From NCBI GenBank assembly GCA_000383295.1, contig KB911077.1, positions 1 through 62,340 on the forward strand: DNA of 62,340 nucleotides, in the 5' to 3' direction. Under the pieces are notes generated by a model. It made no database searches and was not told the DNA's origin. It worked only from the letters and a program-made list of their open reading frames with translations. The translations under genes were made by a program, and so were the position numbers. Shown here piece after piece: positions 52,627 through 60,957 of this stretch (positions within the stretch are counted from its first letter, which is position 1; each line of letters begins with the position of its first letter). Source of the stretch: Faecalispora sporosphaeroides DSM 1294. Its GTDB lineage: Bacteria; Bacillota; Clostridia; Oscillospirales; Acutalibacteraceae.

Positions 52627-53989
52627 CGGCGGCGACGGCTTTGTCGCCGCGCGGCATCTTGCGGATTGGGGTGCGCAGGTCTGCGTCGTGTTGATTCAGG
52701 GTGAGCCGGAAACGGAGCTGGCAAGAAGCGTGTTCCGGAAGATAGACGCGCAGAAGATTTTAGTGCTGGATTGGGTCAAAGAGCCCGAAGCCGTCAAAAC
52801 GCAGGTCTATGCAGCGGATTTTGTGCTGGACGCGATGTACGGCATCGGGTTTCGCGGCAGCCTGCCCGAAACGCTGTTCCCGCTGCTGGATGCGGCGGAA
52901 ACCTCCGGAGCGTATCTGCTGGCGCTGGATTTGCCGAGCGGCGTTTCGTGCGACACGGGGGAGGTGCCCGGGCGCTGCGTGCGCGCGGCGGAAACAGTCA
53001 GCTTTACGGCGCTCAAGCCCGCGCACCTCATTCAGCCGGGCCGAAGCCATTGCGGCAAGGTAACGGTGGTTTCGGTGGGTATTTCAGAACAGCTGATCGC
53101 AGAAGCGGAAACACCGCTGTTCGGCATTGAAGAAAAAGATCTTGCCCTGCTGTTTCAGCGGCGGGAGCAGAACACGAATAAGGGCAGCTACGGCACGCTG
53201 CTTTCCGTCTGCGGCAGCACGGGGATGGCGGGCGCGGCGATGCTCGCGGCCCGCGCGGCCCTGCGCAGCGGAGTGGGCCTTGTGAACATGGCACTGCCGG
53301 GCGAGCTGTATCCGGTGGTTGCGGGCGCTCTGCCCGAGCCGGTGTATACGCTTCTGGAGCGGACACACGGCGGCGTGATCAGTGAGGACAGCGCCGCGCT
53401 TCTCAATCGGGAAATGCTGGGTGCGTCGGCGGTTCTGCTCGGCTGCGGGCTCGGCACCTCTGCTTTGGCCCGCTCTTTGCTGCGGCGTGTGGCGGCCTGC
53501 AGCTCCGTTCCCCTTGTCATCGACGCGGATGGAATAAATCTCCTGGCTGAGAATATAGATATATTGAAAACAGTCAGAGTGCCGGTGGTGCTTACTCCCC
53601 ATCCGGGAGAAATGGCGCGCCTTCTTCATACCACAGCTGAGCGGGTGCAGGAGCGGCGGCTGGACTATGCCGGACGCTTTGCGCGGGAGCATGGGGTGAC
53701 CCTGGTGCTGAAAGGCTCGGGAACCATCGTAGCCGCTTCGGATGGACGCGTGTTCGTAAACACCACGGGGAACCCGGGGATGGCGAAGGGCGGCAGCGGA
53801 GACGTGCTGGCCGGAATGATCGCCTCCCTTGCGGCGCAGGGGATCGCGCCCTATTGGGCGGCGGTATTCGGTGTGTTCCTGCACGGGCTCGCGGGTGACC
53901 GCTGCGCAAAAAGGCTCTCTCAGCGCGGGATGCTGCCGTCCGATTTGATTGAGGAGCTGCCCTTGCTGTTTTCAGAATTTGAACAATAA
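52460..53989 (+). CDS. nnrD: Bifunctional NAD(P)HX epimerase / ADP-dependent dehydratase
   Basis: The 509-residue protein repairs hydrated NADH/NADPH. The N-terminal YjeF_N epimerase (about 1-210) shows VVILCGKGNNGGDGFVAARHL, VLDAMYGIGFRG and LDLPSGVSCDTGEV. The C-terminal ribokinase-like dehydratase (about 230-509) shows GSYGTLLSVCGSTGMAGAAMLAARAAL, VVLTPHPGEMARLL, VLKGSGTIVAASDG and GNPGMAKGGSGDVLAGMI. The fused arrangement is typical in bacteria. AAAGGAGGAG precedes the ATG. It follows acpS, a common pair in Firmicutes, and its start is partly echoed 155 bp upstream (52316-52341). Confidence 0.95.
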   Translation: MKLFQSGAMRALEEKSVQAGVSYSTLMENAGEAAALLLRDRASGAQVVILCGKGNNGGDGFVAARHLADWGAQVCVVLIQGEPETELARSVFRKIDAQKILVLDWVKEPEAVKTQVYAADFVLDAMYGIGFRGSLPETLFPLLDAAETSGAYLLALDLPSGVSCDTGEVPGRCVRAAETVSFTALKPAHLIQPGRSHCGKVTVVSVGISEQLIAEAETPLFGIEEKDLALLFQRREQNTNKGSYGTLLSVCGSTGMAGAAMLAARAALRSGVGLVNMALPGELYPVVAGALPEPVYTLLERTHGGVISEDSAALLNREMLGASAVLLGCGLGTSALARSLLRRVAACSSVPLVIDADGINLLAENIDILKTVRVPVVLTPHPGEMARLLHTTAERVQERRLDYAGRFAREHGVTLVLKGSGTIVAASDGRVFVNTTGNPGMAKGGSGDVLAGMIASLAAQGIAPYWAAVFGVFLHGLAGDRCAKRLSQRGMLPSDLIEELPLLFSEFEQ

Positions 53990-53999
53990 GGGTGATTTC

Positions 54000-54530
54000 A
54001 TGCGCAAGCCGGCCCGCCTCCTTGTAATCCTGTTTTGTCTTGTCTGTATGGCCGTTTTGGCGGGGTGTTCGCCCTCGCTGACACGGCCCGTGGTAAACCC
54101 GGTTCTGACCTTTGAGGCCAAAGCTGATGTTTCAATGGGAAAGAGCCGGTATGTATGCCGGCTGCAGTATTCGGCCGGGCAGGGCGCGCAGCTAACGCTG
54201 CTGGAGCCGCAGGAGCTGAAGGGCATGACCTGGGCGTGGGATCATAAGATCCTTTCCGTCAGCTATGAGGGCCTTACGGTTTCGCAGGATAACATGCTGC
54301 TGCCGCAAACCGGGATGATTCCCATGATGCTGTCGTCGCTGGACGCGGCTTCGGTGGAAGGCGCGCTGACCACCTCCGGCGACGGGCTGTTTTTCGGCAG
54401 CGGCGATGGCCATAATTTTACCCTGACTGCGGATCGCCGCACCGGCCGGATCAAACAGCTGGCCGTTCCGGAGGAAGATATGCTGGTGCTGTTTGAACCG
54501 ATTGCAGATTCCTCTGAAGAATCGAAATAA
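54000..54530 (+). CDS. Uncharacterised lipoprotein after nnrD
   Basis: The 176-residue protein has a lipoprotein signal (LLVILFCLVCMAVLAGC, Cys near residue 23) and a beta-rich mature part (LTFEAKADVSMGKSRYVCRLQYS, KILSVSYEGLTVSQDNMLLP, TLTADRRTGRIKQLAVP) resembling LolA/LppX-like outer-surface lipid-binding folds or Firmicutes 'YDCJ-like' lipoproteins; I cannot assign it. ATG at 54000 follows AAGGGTG, 10 bp after the nnrD stop, so it is co-transcribed with acpS-nnrD. A terminator follows at 54576-54612. Confidence 0.8.
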   Translation: MRKPARLLVILFCLVCMAVLAGCSPSLTRPVVNPVLTFEAKADVSMGKSRYVCRLQYSAGQGAQLTLLEPQELKGMTWAWDHKILSVSYEGLTVSQDNMLLPQTGMIPMMLSSLDAASVEGALTTSGDGLFFGSGDGHNFTLTADRRTGRIKQLAVPEEDMLVLFEPIADSSEESK

Positions 54531-54575
54531 AGAAAACAGCGAATAGCGACCGAACAGAAAGAAGATTTCAGCAGC

Positions 54576-54612
54576 AAAAAAAAGAGAACGCGGCGTGTGT
54601 TCTCTTTTTTGT
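54576..54612 (+). terminator. Intrinsic terminator after the lipoprotein gene
   Basis: AAAAGAGAAC and GTTCTCTTTT pair around GCGGCGTGT, followed by a T run. Confidence 0.75.
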
Positions 54613-54620
54613 TTTGGTTG

Positions 54621-55286
54621 CTATGATATGGAATTGAGATGGTTTTTTACCATATTCAATTGTTCCAGCATCAAATGTTTCAGTGCAGCAGGCTGAATCG
54701 AACAAATCGCTTTCCCATAGCGGTTAAAATAATTGGCAATAAAATTTTCTTCCTCTTGATTGTAAAATCCTCTTACGTAGTAGTTCCCGTTTTCCCGGTG
54801 CAGCTTCATGGAGGGATAGTGTTCTTTATGAAACAGATCCGCTCCCTGATTGGAAACGCCAACCTCAAAATCCACAGCATCCTTGTCGCGAAATAGCTCT
54901 TTTGAAGGGACGAGAAATTCAGAGATCGGCTTGGTCGCGTATTTTTCACAGCGCTGCACGGACTGAATTCTGTCGCATCGGAATACCTTTGGTCTTTCTG
55001 TTTTGAAATGATATGCGGTTGCGTACCATTGCCCATAGGCGGAAGTAACACGAAAAAACTGAACGTCGTATTGTTTCTCCGACTCTCCCTTTCGGTAGCG
55101 GATGCTGCATCCGCTTTCTTCAACAGCCATTTGCAGAATATCTTTTAAGCAATTGCATTCATTCTTGCTTTGGTGGCTCCCTAGGTTGAAAATCAGCTCC
55201 ATTTTCCGCAGGGCTTTGATCCGTTCTTCTGAGATACACGCTTCAAACTTTTGCTTTAGTTTTTCAATATTCAGGGGAAATGGGGT
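54621..55286 (-). pseudogene. 5'-truncated WYL-domain regulator
   Basis: The readable frame from ATG 55202 gives 193 residues that match the WYL sensor half of DeoR/YafY-type regulators (GCSIRYRKGESEKQYDVQFFRVTSAYGQWYATAYHFKTERPKVFRCDRI, with a WYA in place of WYL). Upstream of that ATG the frame stays open to a stop near 55288 and still reads like the linker of such proteins (LNIEKLKQKFEACISEERIKALRK). The N-terminal helix-turn-helix that should precede it is gone. I call it a decayed gene; a functional WYL-only protein is the alternative. Confidence 0.7.
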
Positions 55287-55344
55287 CTACAGCCATAGTT
55301 ACTTTGGATTTTGAAAATATAGAAACATACCGTTTAGCGGATAC

Positions 55345-55393
55345 CACATCAACAAGGCTCCGGAGCAATTTGCTCCGGAGCCTTGTTGATGTG
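55345..55393. repeat. Perfect 22-bp inverted repeat hairpin
   Basis: CACATCAACAAGGCTCCGGAGC (55345-55366) and its exact complement (55372-55393) flank AATTT. It starts 2 bp past the stop of the HEAT-like gene and probably acts as its terminator, although no T run follows on either strand. Confidence 0.7.
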
Positions 55394-55395
55394 CT

Positions 55396-55863
55396 TTAGC
55401 GCTCAGAAGGAAGCCGCTTGAGGGAGCTTTGAGCCTCTTCCCCCAAAAGATTATTCTGTGCGGTAAACTCCTGAAGGAGCCGTTTTGTCTTTTGTGAGGG
55501 GAAGGCGCATAGGCACTGGATGGCCTTCCAGAGCAGCAACTCATGGCTTGGATACCGCTCCATCACGGCGAACACCGCTTCAGCATGCTCCGGCGTTGAC
55601 AGCTTCGGGTGATAGAAAGCCATAAAGCCGACGGTGTCCAGAATTTCGCAGATTTTCTCCGCATCGTCTTCCTGTAAAACCTGCAGCAGAACGGGGAATA
55701 CCTCCGGCTCTATTTTCAGCTGGCTTGCGGCTGCGGTGCGTGCCACAGCGTTTTTATCATTCAGAAGCTCCAGAAGCGCATTCTGGCTTTTTTCCCGATA
55801 CGGGCGGATTTCCTCCGGGGTGGCGTAGCCCCTGCTCCGTAGCTGCTCCTGGCTGCTTTTCAA
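55396..55863 (-). CDS. HEAT-repeat-like protein of unknown function
   Basis: The 155-residue soluble protein is all helical, with HEAT-like pairs (NALLELLNDKNAVARTAAASQL, EVFPVLLQVLQEDDAEKICEILDTVGF, HELLLWKAIQCLCAFPSQKTKRLLQEF). TTG at 55863 has GAGGATGG 7-9 bases upstream. Such proteins are usually binding scaffolds. It has no operon partner; the next gene on the same strand (mltG-like) ends 160 bp upstream with its own terminator. Confidence 0.7.
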   Translation of the reverse strand: MKSSQEQLRSRGYATPEEIRPYREKSQNALLELLNDKNAVARTAAASQLKIEPEVFPVLLQVLQEDDAEKICEILDTVGFMAFYHPKLSTPEHAEAVFAVMERYPSHELLLWKAIQCLCAFPSQKTKRLLQEFTAQNNLLGEEAQSSLKRLPSER

Positions 55864-55927
55864 ATAAGATCCATCCTCTCGCGATAGCGGTTATTTTTCC
55901 GGGGATACACTCTTGTTACATTTCACC

Positions 55928-55978
55928 TCAAAAAAGCAGTCAATGATTCCCTTACCGCAGGCAGGGGAATCATTGACA
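55928..55978 (-). terminator. Terminator of the MltG-like gene
   Basis: TCAATGATTCCCC pairs with GGGAATCATTGA on the minus strand, then CTGCTTTTTTG. Confidence 0.75.
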
Positions 55979-56023
55979 TTTTTACACGAAGTCGCTTTTC
56001 AAGCAAATCTGCGGTACAAAAAC

Positions 56024-57136
56024 TTACCGCAGACCGGCAATGATCAGGTTCTGGTTGTGTTCCTCCAGCGTTTCGGCATAGTACCCTGTGCCGGAAGCGG
56101 AGTGGCAGAAATAATAATAATTTGTGCTGGCCGGGTGAAGCGCGGCGTCGATGGCGCTGGCGCCGGGGTTGCAGATCGGCCCCATTGGCAGGCCGGAGAA
56201 GCGATAGGTGTCGTAGGTGCTGGTAAAGCCGGCGGGCGCTTCCGATTTTACCCGGTAGGGGTAGAATACGGTAGAATCAAACTGGAGTCTCGGTGTGTCG
56301 TGGGCCGCGCCGTTTGTCAGGCGATTGTGCAGAACAGAGGAAACAAGGTACATGTCGCTGGCACTCGAAGCCTCCGCCTGAATCAGGGAAGCCATGGTCA
56401 GCACCTGATCCGCCGTCATCCCCTGCGCCGCCGCCTGCGTTTGAAGGTTGGCCATTTTGTTCTGCATGTTGTTCAGCATGCGTTTGAGCGCATTGGCCGC
56501 GCTGTCTCCCTTATAAAAGTTATAGGTATCGGGGAAGAGATAGCCTTCAAGCTTATAATAGCGGGAGGTAGCGTTTGGAAGAGAGGCAATGAAGCTGTAA
56601 TTGTCGAACTGCGTGCCTTTTGCCGCCGCGAGCACGTCGCTGGCGCTGCACACATGATTTTTCTCCAGAAGCGCCGCAACACCCATCAGATTCGTTCCCT
56701 CCGGGAAAGTGACGTTAACGGTCGGCGAAAGATCCGACTGGTGAATCAGAGAGGTGGTCCAGTTGGTCACACCGTGCGGCTTCACACCGTTCTCCACGGT
56801 GATCTGAATCGACGCGTGAACGCCCCTGATTTCAGAGGTGATGTAGGTCACTCCGGCCTTCAGGCCGGTAATACGGTATTTTCCGGTTCCGGCCACGCGG
56901 GCCACCTTGGCGATCCCATCGCGCGAGGACCAGACCTTGACGTCCTCCTGCTTTAAAACAGAGCTGCTGAGAGAAGCTTTAAAATCGTAAATGCTCCCCG
57001 GAGCCATTGTATAGCTGAAGGTATCCATGCTCAGTGTGCCTACCACAGCGTCTGTTTCCGCCGCATACGCGGCCGAGGGCGTTGCGAGCACCGCACAGGA
57101 TAACAAAAAAGCGAGCGCTTTTTTCCATCTTGCCAT
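56024..57136 (-). CDS. Secreted MltG-like endolytic transglycosylase with Ig-like domain
   Basis: The 370-residue protein has a signal peptide (about 1-25, ending SAAYA), a beta-rich Ig-like segment (about 30-115), then the MltG/YceG domain: VTFPEGTNLMGVAALLEKNHVCS, KLEGYLFPDTYNFYKG, LTMASLIQAEASSASDMYLVSSVLHNRL and LQFDSTV. MltG cuts nascent glycan strands. Two departures stand out: the usual N-terminal membrane anchor is replaced by an apparently cleavable signal, and the catalytic ASIxEKE stretch reads ASLIQAEA, with Gln253 where E. coli has Glu218. Glu255 two residues on remains. ATG at 57136 has AAGGAAG upstream. Confidence 0.85.
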   Translation of the reverse strand: MARWKKALAFLLSCAVLATPSAAYAAETDAVVGTLSMDTFSYTMAPGSIYDFKASLSSSVLKQEDVKVWSSRDGIAKVARVAGTGKYRITGLKAGVTYITSEIRGVHASIQITVENGVKPHGVTNWTTSLIHQSDLSPTVNVTFPEGTNLMGVAALLEKNHVCSASDVLAAAKGTQFDNYSFIASLPNATSRYYKLEGYLFPDTYNFYKGDSAANALKRMLNNMQNKMANLQTQAAAQGMTADQVLTMASLIQAEASSASDMYLVSSVLHNRLTNGAAHDTPRLQFDSTVFYPYRVKSEAPAGFTSTYDTYRFSGLPMGPICNPGASAIDAALHPASTNYYYFCHSASGTGYYAETLEEHNQNLIIAGLR

Positions 57137-57169
57137 TCGATCATACTTCCTTCCGATTAAGTTACTCTC

Positions 57170-57197
57170 ATTATAGCCCTTTTGTCGAATTTGGCAA
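57170..57197 (-). promoter_or_regulatory. Promoter of the MltG-like gene
   Basis: On the minus strand TTGCCA (57197-57192) and TATAAT (57175-57170) are 16 bp apart. Confidence 0.65.
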
Positions 57198-57376
57198 GAC
57201 GGCGACACGTTCGGCAGGCGGCGCGCTTTTCTTTTCTGCCCCCGCTTTTTAGAATCCCACTGTCAATTGGCGGGTAAGCTAATATTATGTAGAGAGGCGC
57301 AAGACCTATTTCAGACGAAAGAAAAAAAGAAAATTTAAAATAATTGTATGAAAGTTTTTTGAAGAGGCAAAAATAG

Positions 57377-57390
57377 GATTGGGCCCAATC
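57377..57390 (+). promoter_or_regulatory. Perfect palindrome before the mazF-like gene
   Basis: GATTGGGCCCAATC is a perfect 14-bp palindrome 26 bp before the GTG start and is a possible operator. Confidence 0.4.
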
Positions 57391-57416
57391 ATTAAATTAT
57401 TCGGAGCGTGAAAAAC

Positions 57417-57788
57417 GTGAATGTCAGAAGAGGCGATATTTATTATGCCGATCTCAGTCCCGTTATAGGGTCGGAGCAGGGTGGGGTAAGGCCGGTACTG
57501 ATTGTTCAGAACGACGTCGGCAACCGATTCAGCCCCACCGTGATCGCGGCGGCGATAACAAGTCAAAGAGCAAAAGCAAAACTGCCGACGCACATTATGC
57601 TGGATGCGGAAACCACAGGATTGGCCAGAGATTCCATTGTGCTTCTGGAACAGATCCGCACCATAGATAAACACAGATTAAAGGAACGCATGGGGCGCTT
57701 GGATGGCGTGTCTATGTCGCTGATCGATCAGGCGTTATCTATCAGCTTTGGCTTGGAACCTGAAGCAGAGGTCAGGCAGGCTACATAG
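57417..57788 (+). CDS. MazF/EndoA-type mRNA interferase without adjacent antitoxin
   Basis: The 123-residue toxin-fold protein matches the Firmicutes EndoA/MazF line: [55 protein letters not shown] and [16 protein letters not shown], including the conserved Arg of GGVRPV and Thr of AAITS. Such enzymes cut single-stranded RNA at short U-rich sites. GTG at 57417 is preferred (GGAG 10 bases upstream, and the family starts with I/NVKRGD); GTG at 57408 is too close. No MazE-like antitoxin lies upstream: the next gene is the divergent mltG-like gene. The antitoxin must be elsewhere or the system is regulated in another way. Confidence 0.92.
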   Translation: MNVRRGDIYYADLSPVIGSEQGGVRPVLIVQNDVGNRFSPTVIAAAITSQRAKAKLPTHIMLDAETTGLARDSIVLLEQIRTIDKHRLKERMGRLDGVSMSLIDQALSISFGLEPEAEVRQAT

Positions 57789-57878
57789 AGAGGCCTGAAT
57801 CATCAGTTTTGAGGAATATTTTTACCTGACATGCAAAGAATAAGGGTATACAAGTCAAATCAAAGGAGGTAACGAAAA

Positions 57879-58064
57879 ATGGCAACGTTAACGAGCAAGG
57901 AGCTTTCTGCAATTGAGGATCAGCTCAACGGAGAAAAACTTTTAATTACAAAAATGAAAGCGTATTCTCAGGGCTGCACAGATCCCCAGCTGAAGCAGCA
58001 GTATGAAGATCTGGCCAGCAAGCATCAGCAGCATTACAATAAGCTGCTCGGATTTTTGAATTAA
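57879..58064 (+). CDS. Small CotF-like/spore-associated protein
   Basis: The 61-residue helical protein (LTSKELSAIEDQLNGEKLLITKMKAYSQGCTDPQLKQQYEDLASKH split over two helices) has the ferritin-like half-bundle pattern of small spore coat F-related proteins, with HQQHY near the end. AAGGAGG lies 7-8 bases before the ATG. It is 15 bp upstream of the CotF-type gene, so the two probably work together in spores. Confidence in the gene is high; in the role, moderate. Confidence 0.78.
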   Translation: MATLTSKELSAIEDQLNGEKLLITKMKAYSQGCTDPQLKQQYEDLASKHQQHYNKLLGFLN

Positions 58065-58079
58065 AAGGAGTGTAGAATC

Positions 58080-58376
58080 ATGGATCAGAGCCAGAACCAG
58101 AATCAGACACAGGTAAGCATGAAAGACCAGGAAGTCCTGTATGATGTGCTGTCCTCGCAGAAAGCGATCACCGGCACTTATAATAATTTCGTCAACGAAT
58201 GCGCAACCCCCACGGTGCGAAATGAATTCATGAATATTCTGAATGAAGAGCACCAGCTGCAGGCGCAGGTATTTGATGAGATGCACAAGCGCGGCTGGTA
58301 CCCGACCCCGGCTGCGGAGCAGCAGAAAATAGACCAGGCAAAGCAAAAGTTCCAGAACATGAATCAGAACGGCTGA
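58080..58376 (+). CDS. Spore coat protein, CotF family
   Basis: The 98-residue protein has a Gln/Asn-rich start (MDQSQNQNQTQ), then a ferritin-like helical pair typical of CotF-domain proteins (KDQEVLYDVLSSQKAITGTYNNFVNECATPTVRNEFMNILNEEHQLQAQVFDEMHKRGWY), ending with WYPTPAAEQQKIDQAKQKF. Such proteins coat the endospore. AAAAGGAGTG precedes the ATG. It ends the unit with the 61-residue protein, before a strong terminator. Confidence 0.88.
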   Translation: MDQSQNQNQTQVSMKDQEVLYDVLSSQKAITGTYNNFVNECATPTVRNEFMNILNEEHQLQAQVFDEMHKRGWYPTPAAEQQKIDQAKQKFQNMNQNG

Positions 58377-58401
58377 TTCAACCTGGTTCCCGCAATCATA
58401 A

Positions 58402-58449
58402 CAAAGCAGCCCCCGGGCACGGAAGTTTCCGCGCCCGGGGGCTGCTTTT
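58402..58449. terminator. Bidirectional terminator between cotF-like and ABC permease genes
   Basis: AAAGCAGCCCCCGGGC and its perfect complement form a very stable stem with TTTT on the plus side. Confidence 0.9.
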
Positions 58450-58511
58450 GCATCAAAAATGAGTGTTGGAAAGAAATGTATCTTCACTGCCGGAAATGAC
58501 CCTTCACAGCC

Positions 58512-59186
58512 TTACGCTTTGACAGGAACAGGCTTTTTCAGGCTTTCTCCCTTTGCATTCTGCCTGCGCACAATGCTGGAAAGCGTAAAGTTAATGATAA
58601 AATACACTCCGGCCATGAAGGCGAACAAGAGAAACACCTGTGCGGAGGAGGCAAACCGGCCCATCAGAATCATGCCCTTGCCGGTAAATTCCTCAATGGC
58701 CACCGCCCACAGAAAAGAGGTATCCTTTACGGTGGTGATCATCTGCGAGAGCAGCGACGGAACAATGTTTTTAAAGCACTGAGGAATGATGATGAACCAA
58801 AGGGTTTGAAAAAAGCCGAAGCCCTGAGAATAGGCCGCCTCAAACTGGCCCTTGTTGATGGAATTTAGTCCGCCGCGCACCACCTCGGCCATAATTGCGG
58901 TGGTAAAGACCGACATGGATAAAATGCCGGAGTAAAACGCGGGGATGGGAACCAGAAAACGGATGGCCAGAATCCAGAGGATCAGCGGCGTATTTCGGAA
59001 GGTTTCAATATAAACCGCTGAGAGCCTTCCCAAAATTCCGCGGTCGTAATTGCGCACCAGACCCAGAATCGTGCCGAAGAACAGGGCGATCAAAATGGTG
59101 GAGGCTGCGATCACGACTGTGGTGCGCATGCCCGCCAGCAAAAACAGAACGTTGTCCCTTGAGAAAATACTGCTTAAAAGTTCCAT
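58512..59186 (-). CDS. Polar amino-acid ABC transporter permease (second)
   Basis: The 224-residue HisM/GlnP-type permease has about five membrane segments and the EAA loop (GQFEAAYSQGFGFFQTLWFIIIPQCFKNIVPSLLSQMITTVKDTSF). It forms a heterodimer with the permease encoded just upstream, whose stop overlaps its start (TAATG). Last gene of a four-gene transporter operon. Confidence 0.93.
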   Translation of the reverse strand: MELLSSIFSRDNVLFLLAGMRTTVVIAASTILIALFFGTILGLVRNYDRGILGRLSAVYIETFRNTPLILWILAIRFLVPIPAFYSGILSMSVFTTAIMAEVVRGGLNSINKGQFEAAYSQGFGFFQTLWFIIIPQCFKNIVPSLLSQMITTVKDTSFLWAVAIEEFTGKGMILMGRFASSAQVFLLFAFMAGVYFIINFTLSSIVRRQNAKGESLKKPVPVKA

Positions 59187-59941
59187 TATGCCGCTCCCTT
59201 CTTAGAAAGCTCCGGCAAACCGCCCCAGAATACTTTTTTGCTCTTCTGAGGAAGCGCGGTTGCCTGAACATCGTGGCTTTTGAGCCGCTGCTCGTAATTG
59301 CGGGCCCAGGTGGCCAGTGGGAAGCAGAGCACAAAGTACAGCAGGCCGGTGGTCACATAAGCCGGGCCGTACAGCAGCTGACTGCTGGCCCAGGAATCCG
59401 CGCGGTACATCAGGTCGCCGCCGGCGATCATCGCCAGAACAGAGGTGTTTTTAATCAGGTTGACCGCCTGATTGGTCAAAGGCGGCAGCACGATTTTAAC
59501 GGTTTGCGGCAGAATGATATACCGCATGGCCTGCACGTGGGTAAAGCCCTGGCTTTTGGCCGCCTCCATCTGCCCGACCGGAATCGACTGAATTCCCGCC
59601 CGAACAACCTCGCTGATATACGCGCCGGTGTATACTCCAATGCCAAGTACGCCGATGGTGAATTTATCCAGCATGATTCCCACCAGCGGAAGACCGTTGT
59701 ACAGAAAGAAAATCTGGATGACCAACGGGATGTTCTGAATAAATTCCACATAAACGCGGCTGACGCCTTTCAGCCCCCGAAGATGCGAGGAGGAAAACAT
59801 GCCGAAGATGATTCCTAAAAGCAAGGCGAGCGCCAATGCAAGTACAGCGATTACCAGCGTAGTCAGAAAGCCGCCGGCAAATATCTGCCAGTCGACCAAT
59901 AGCCTTTCCCATTTATCCAAAGAAAAAGGTGAACTGTTCAT
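59186..59941 (-). CDS. Polar amino-acid ABC transporter permease (first)
   Basis: The 251-residue permease has the same fold as its partner, with GFLTTLVIAVLALALALLLGIIFGMF near the start and the EAA loop GQMEAAKSQGFTHVQAMRYIILPQTVKIVLPPLTNQAVNLIKNTSV. A charged C-terminal tail extends beyond the last helix. It lies 69 bp after the binding-protein gene. Confidence 0.93.
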   Translation of the reverse strand: MNSSPFSLDKWERLLVDWQIFAGGFLTTLVIAVLALALALLLGIIFGMFSSSHLRGLKGVSRVYVEFIQNIPLVIQIFFLYNGLPLVGIMLDKFTIGVLGIGVYTGAYISEVVRAGIQSIPVGQMEAAKSQGFTHVQAMRYIILPQTVKIVLPPLTNQAVNLIKNTSVLAMIAGGDLMYRADSWASSQLLYGPAYVTTGLLYFVLCFPLATWARNYEQRLKSHDVQATALPQKSKKVFWGGLPELSKKGAA

Positions 59942-60010
59942 TTCTTTATCCCTGCCTTTCTTTCAGAATGATCTGCGGAGGTTTCCTTTGCAGGGAACTC
60001 TCTGTTAAAG

Positions 60011-60871
60011 TTAGTTCAGCTTCCATTTTGCGATCATCTGGTCCAATTCTCCGCTGGATTTCAGCTGCGCTACCATTCTGTTGACGTATTCCGCCAAATC
60101 TTTGTTATCCAGCTTGCTGGCAATGCCATACTCCTGGGGGGAATATTTATCGTCCAGAATTGTGGTGGTGTCGTCTACATAGCCGCTCAGGATGGAGCCG
60201 TCCACAGAGAAGCACTGCACGCGGCCGGAATCCAGCGCCGCTTTAATTTCGGGGTAAGTGGCATATTCGTCGAATTTTACCTTCACGCCGGCAGTGTTCG
60301 CCGCGTTCTGAATGGCCTTCATGCTTGTGGAGCTCTGCGCAACGCCGATGGTCTTTCCGTCAAGGTCTTTCAGGCTTTTGATGCCGGAATCCTTTTTCAC
60401 CATCAGCTTCACGGCGTCCGAATAGTACGGATCGGAGAAATTGTAAACCTTTTTGCGTTCGTCGGTGATGGTAAAGGTTGCGATGACCAGGTCGACCTCT
60501 CCGTTATCCAGCAGAGGGCCGCGCGTTTTGGCGGTAACGGCCTGTGTTTCTATTTTGCTTTCATCGCCGAGCAAGTCTTTTGCGATCGCCTTGGCAAGGT
60601 CGATTTCAAAGCCTTCCACTTCGCCGGTTTTTGTGTTTTTCAAACCGAAGTTCGGAACATCCACCTTCACACCGACCTTCAGCACGCCGGCGGCTTTGAT
60701 TTTATCCAGGGTGGGCGTTGCAGCAGAGGAGGCGGAGCTTTGCGTGGGGGCCCCGCTGGTACCGGCTGCTGCCGCGGAAGAGGTGGAACCGGCGGAACCG
60801 GAGCAAGCAGTAGTCAGCGCCAGCATAGAAACTGCCAGTAAGGCCGCACATGTCTTTTTCAATGTTGTCAT
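60011..60871 (-). CDS. Polar amino-acid-binding lipoprotein
   Basis: The 286-residue lipoprotein (lipobox ALTTAC, Cys near residue 23) carries a Ser/Ala/Thr-rich tether and a family 3 binding domain: AAGVLKVGVKVDVPNFG, GEVEGFEIDLAKAIAKDLLG, LLDNGEVDLVIATFTITDERKKVYNFSDPYY, GKTIGVAQSSTSMKAI. The overall pattern is closest to glutamate/aspartate-glutamine binders, but specificity is not assured. AGGAGAG precedes the ATG. Confidence 0.92.
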   Translation of the reverse strand: MTTLKKTCAALLAVSMLALTTACSGSAGSTSSAAAAGTSGAPTQSSASSAATPTLDKIKAAGVLKVGVKVDVPNFGLKNTKTGEVEGFEIDLAKAIAKDLLGDESKIETQAVTAKTRGPLLDNGEVDLVIATFTITDERKKVYNFSDPYYSDAVKLMVKKDSGIKSLKDLDGKTIGVAQSSTSMKAIQNAANTAGVKVKFDEYATYPEIKAALDSGRVQCFSVDGSILSGYVDDTTTILDDKYSPQEYGIASKLDNKDLAEYVNRMVAQLKSSGELDQMIAKWKLN

Positions 60872-60957
60872 AACAATCTCTCCTTCAATTTGTGTTATAT
60901 TGGATCCTTTTTGAAAAGCGGGAAGATAAAGAGTCCGCTTCCTGTGAAAACCGGCTG

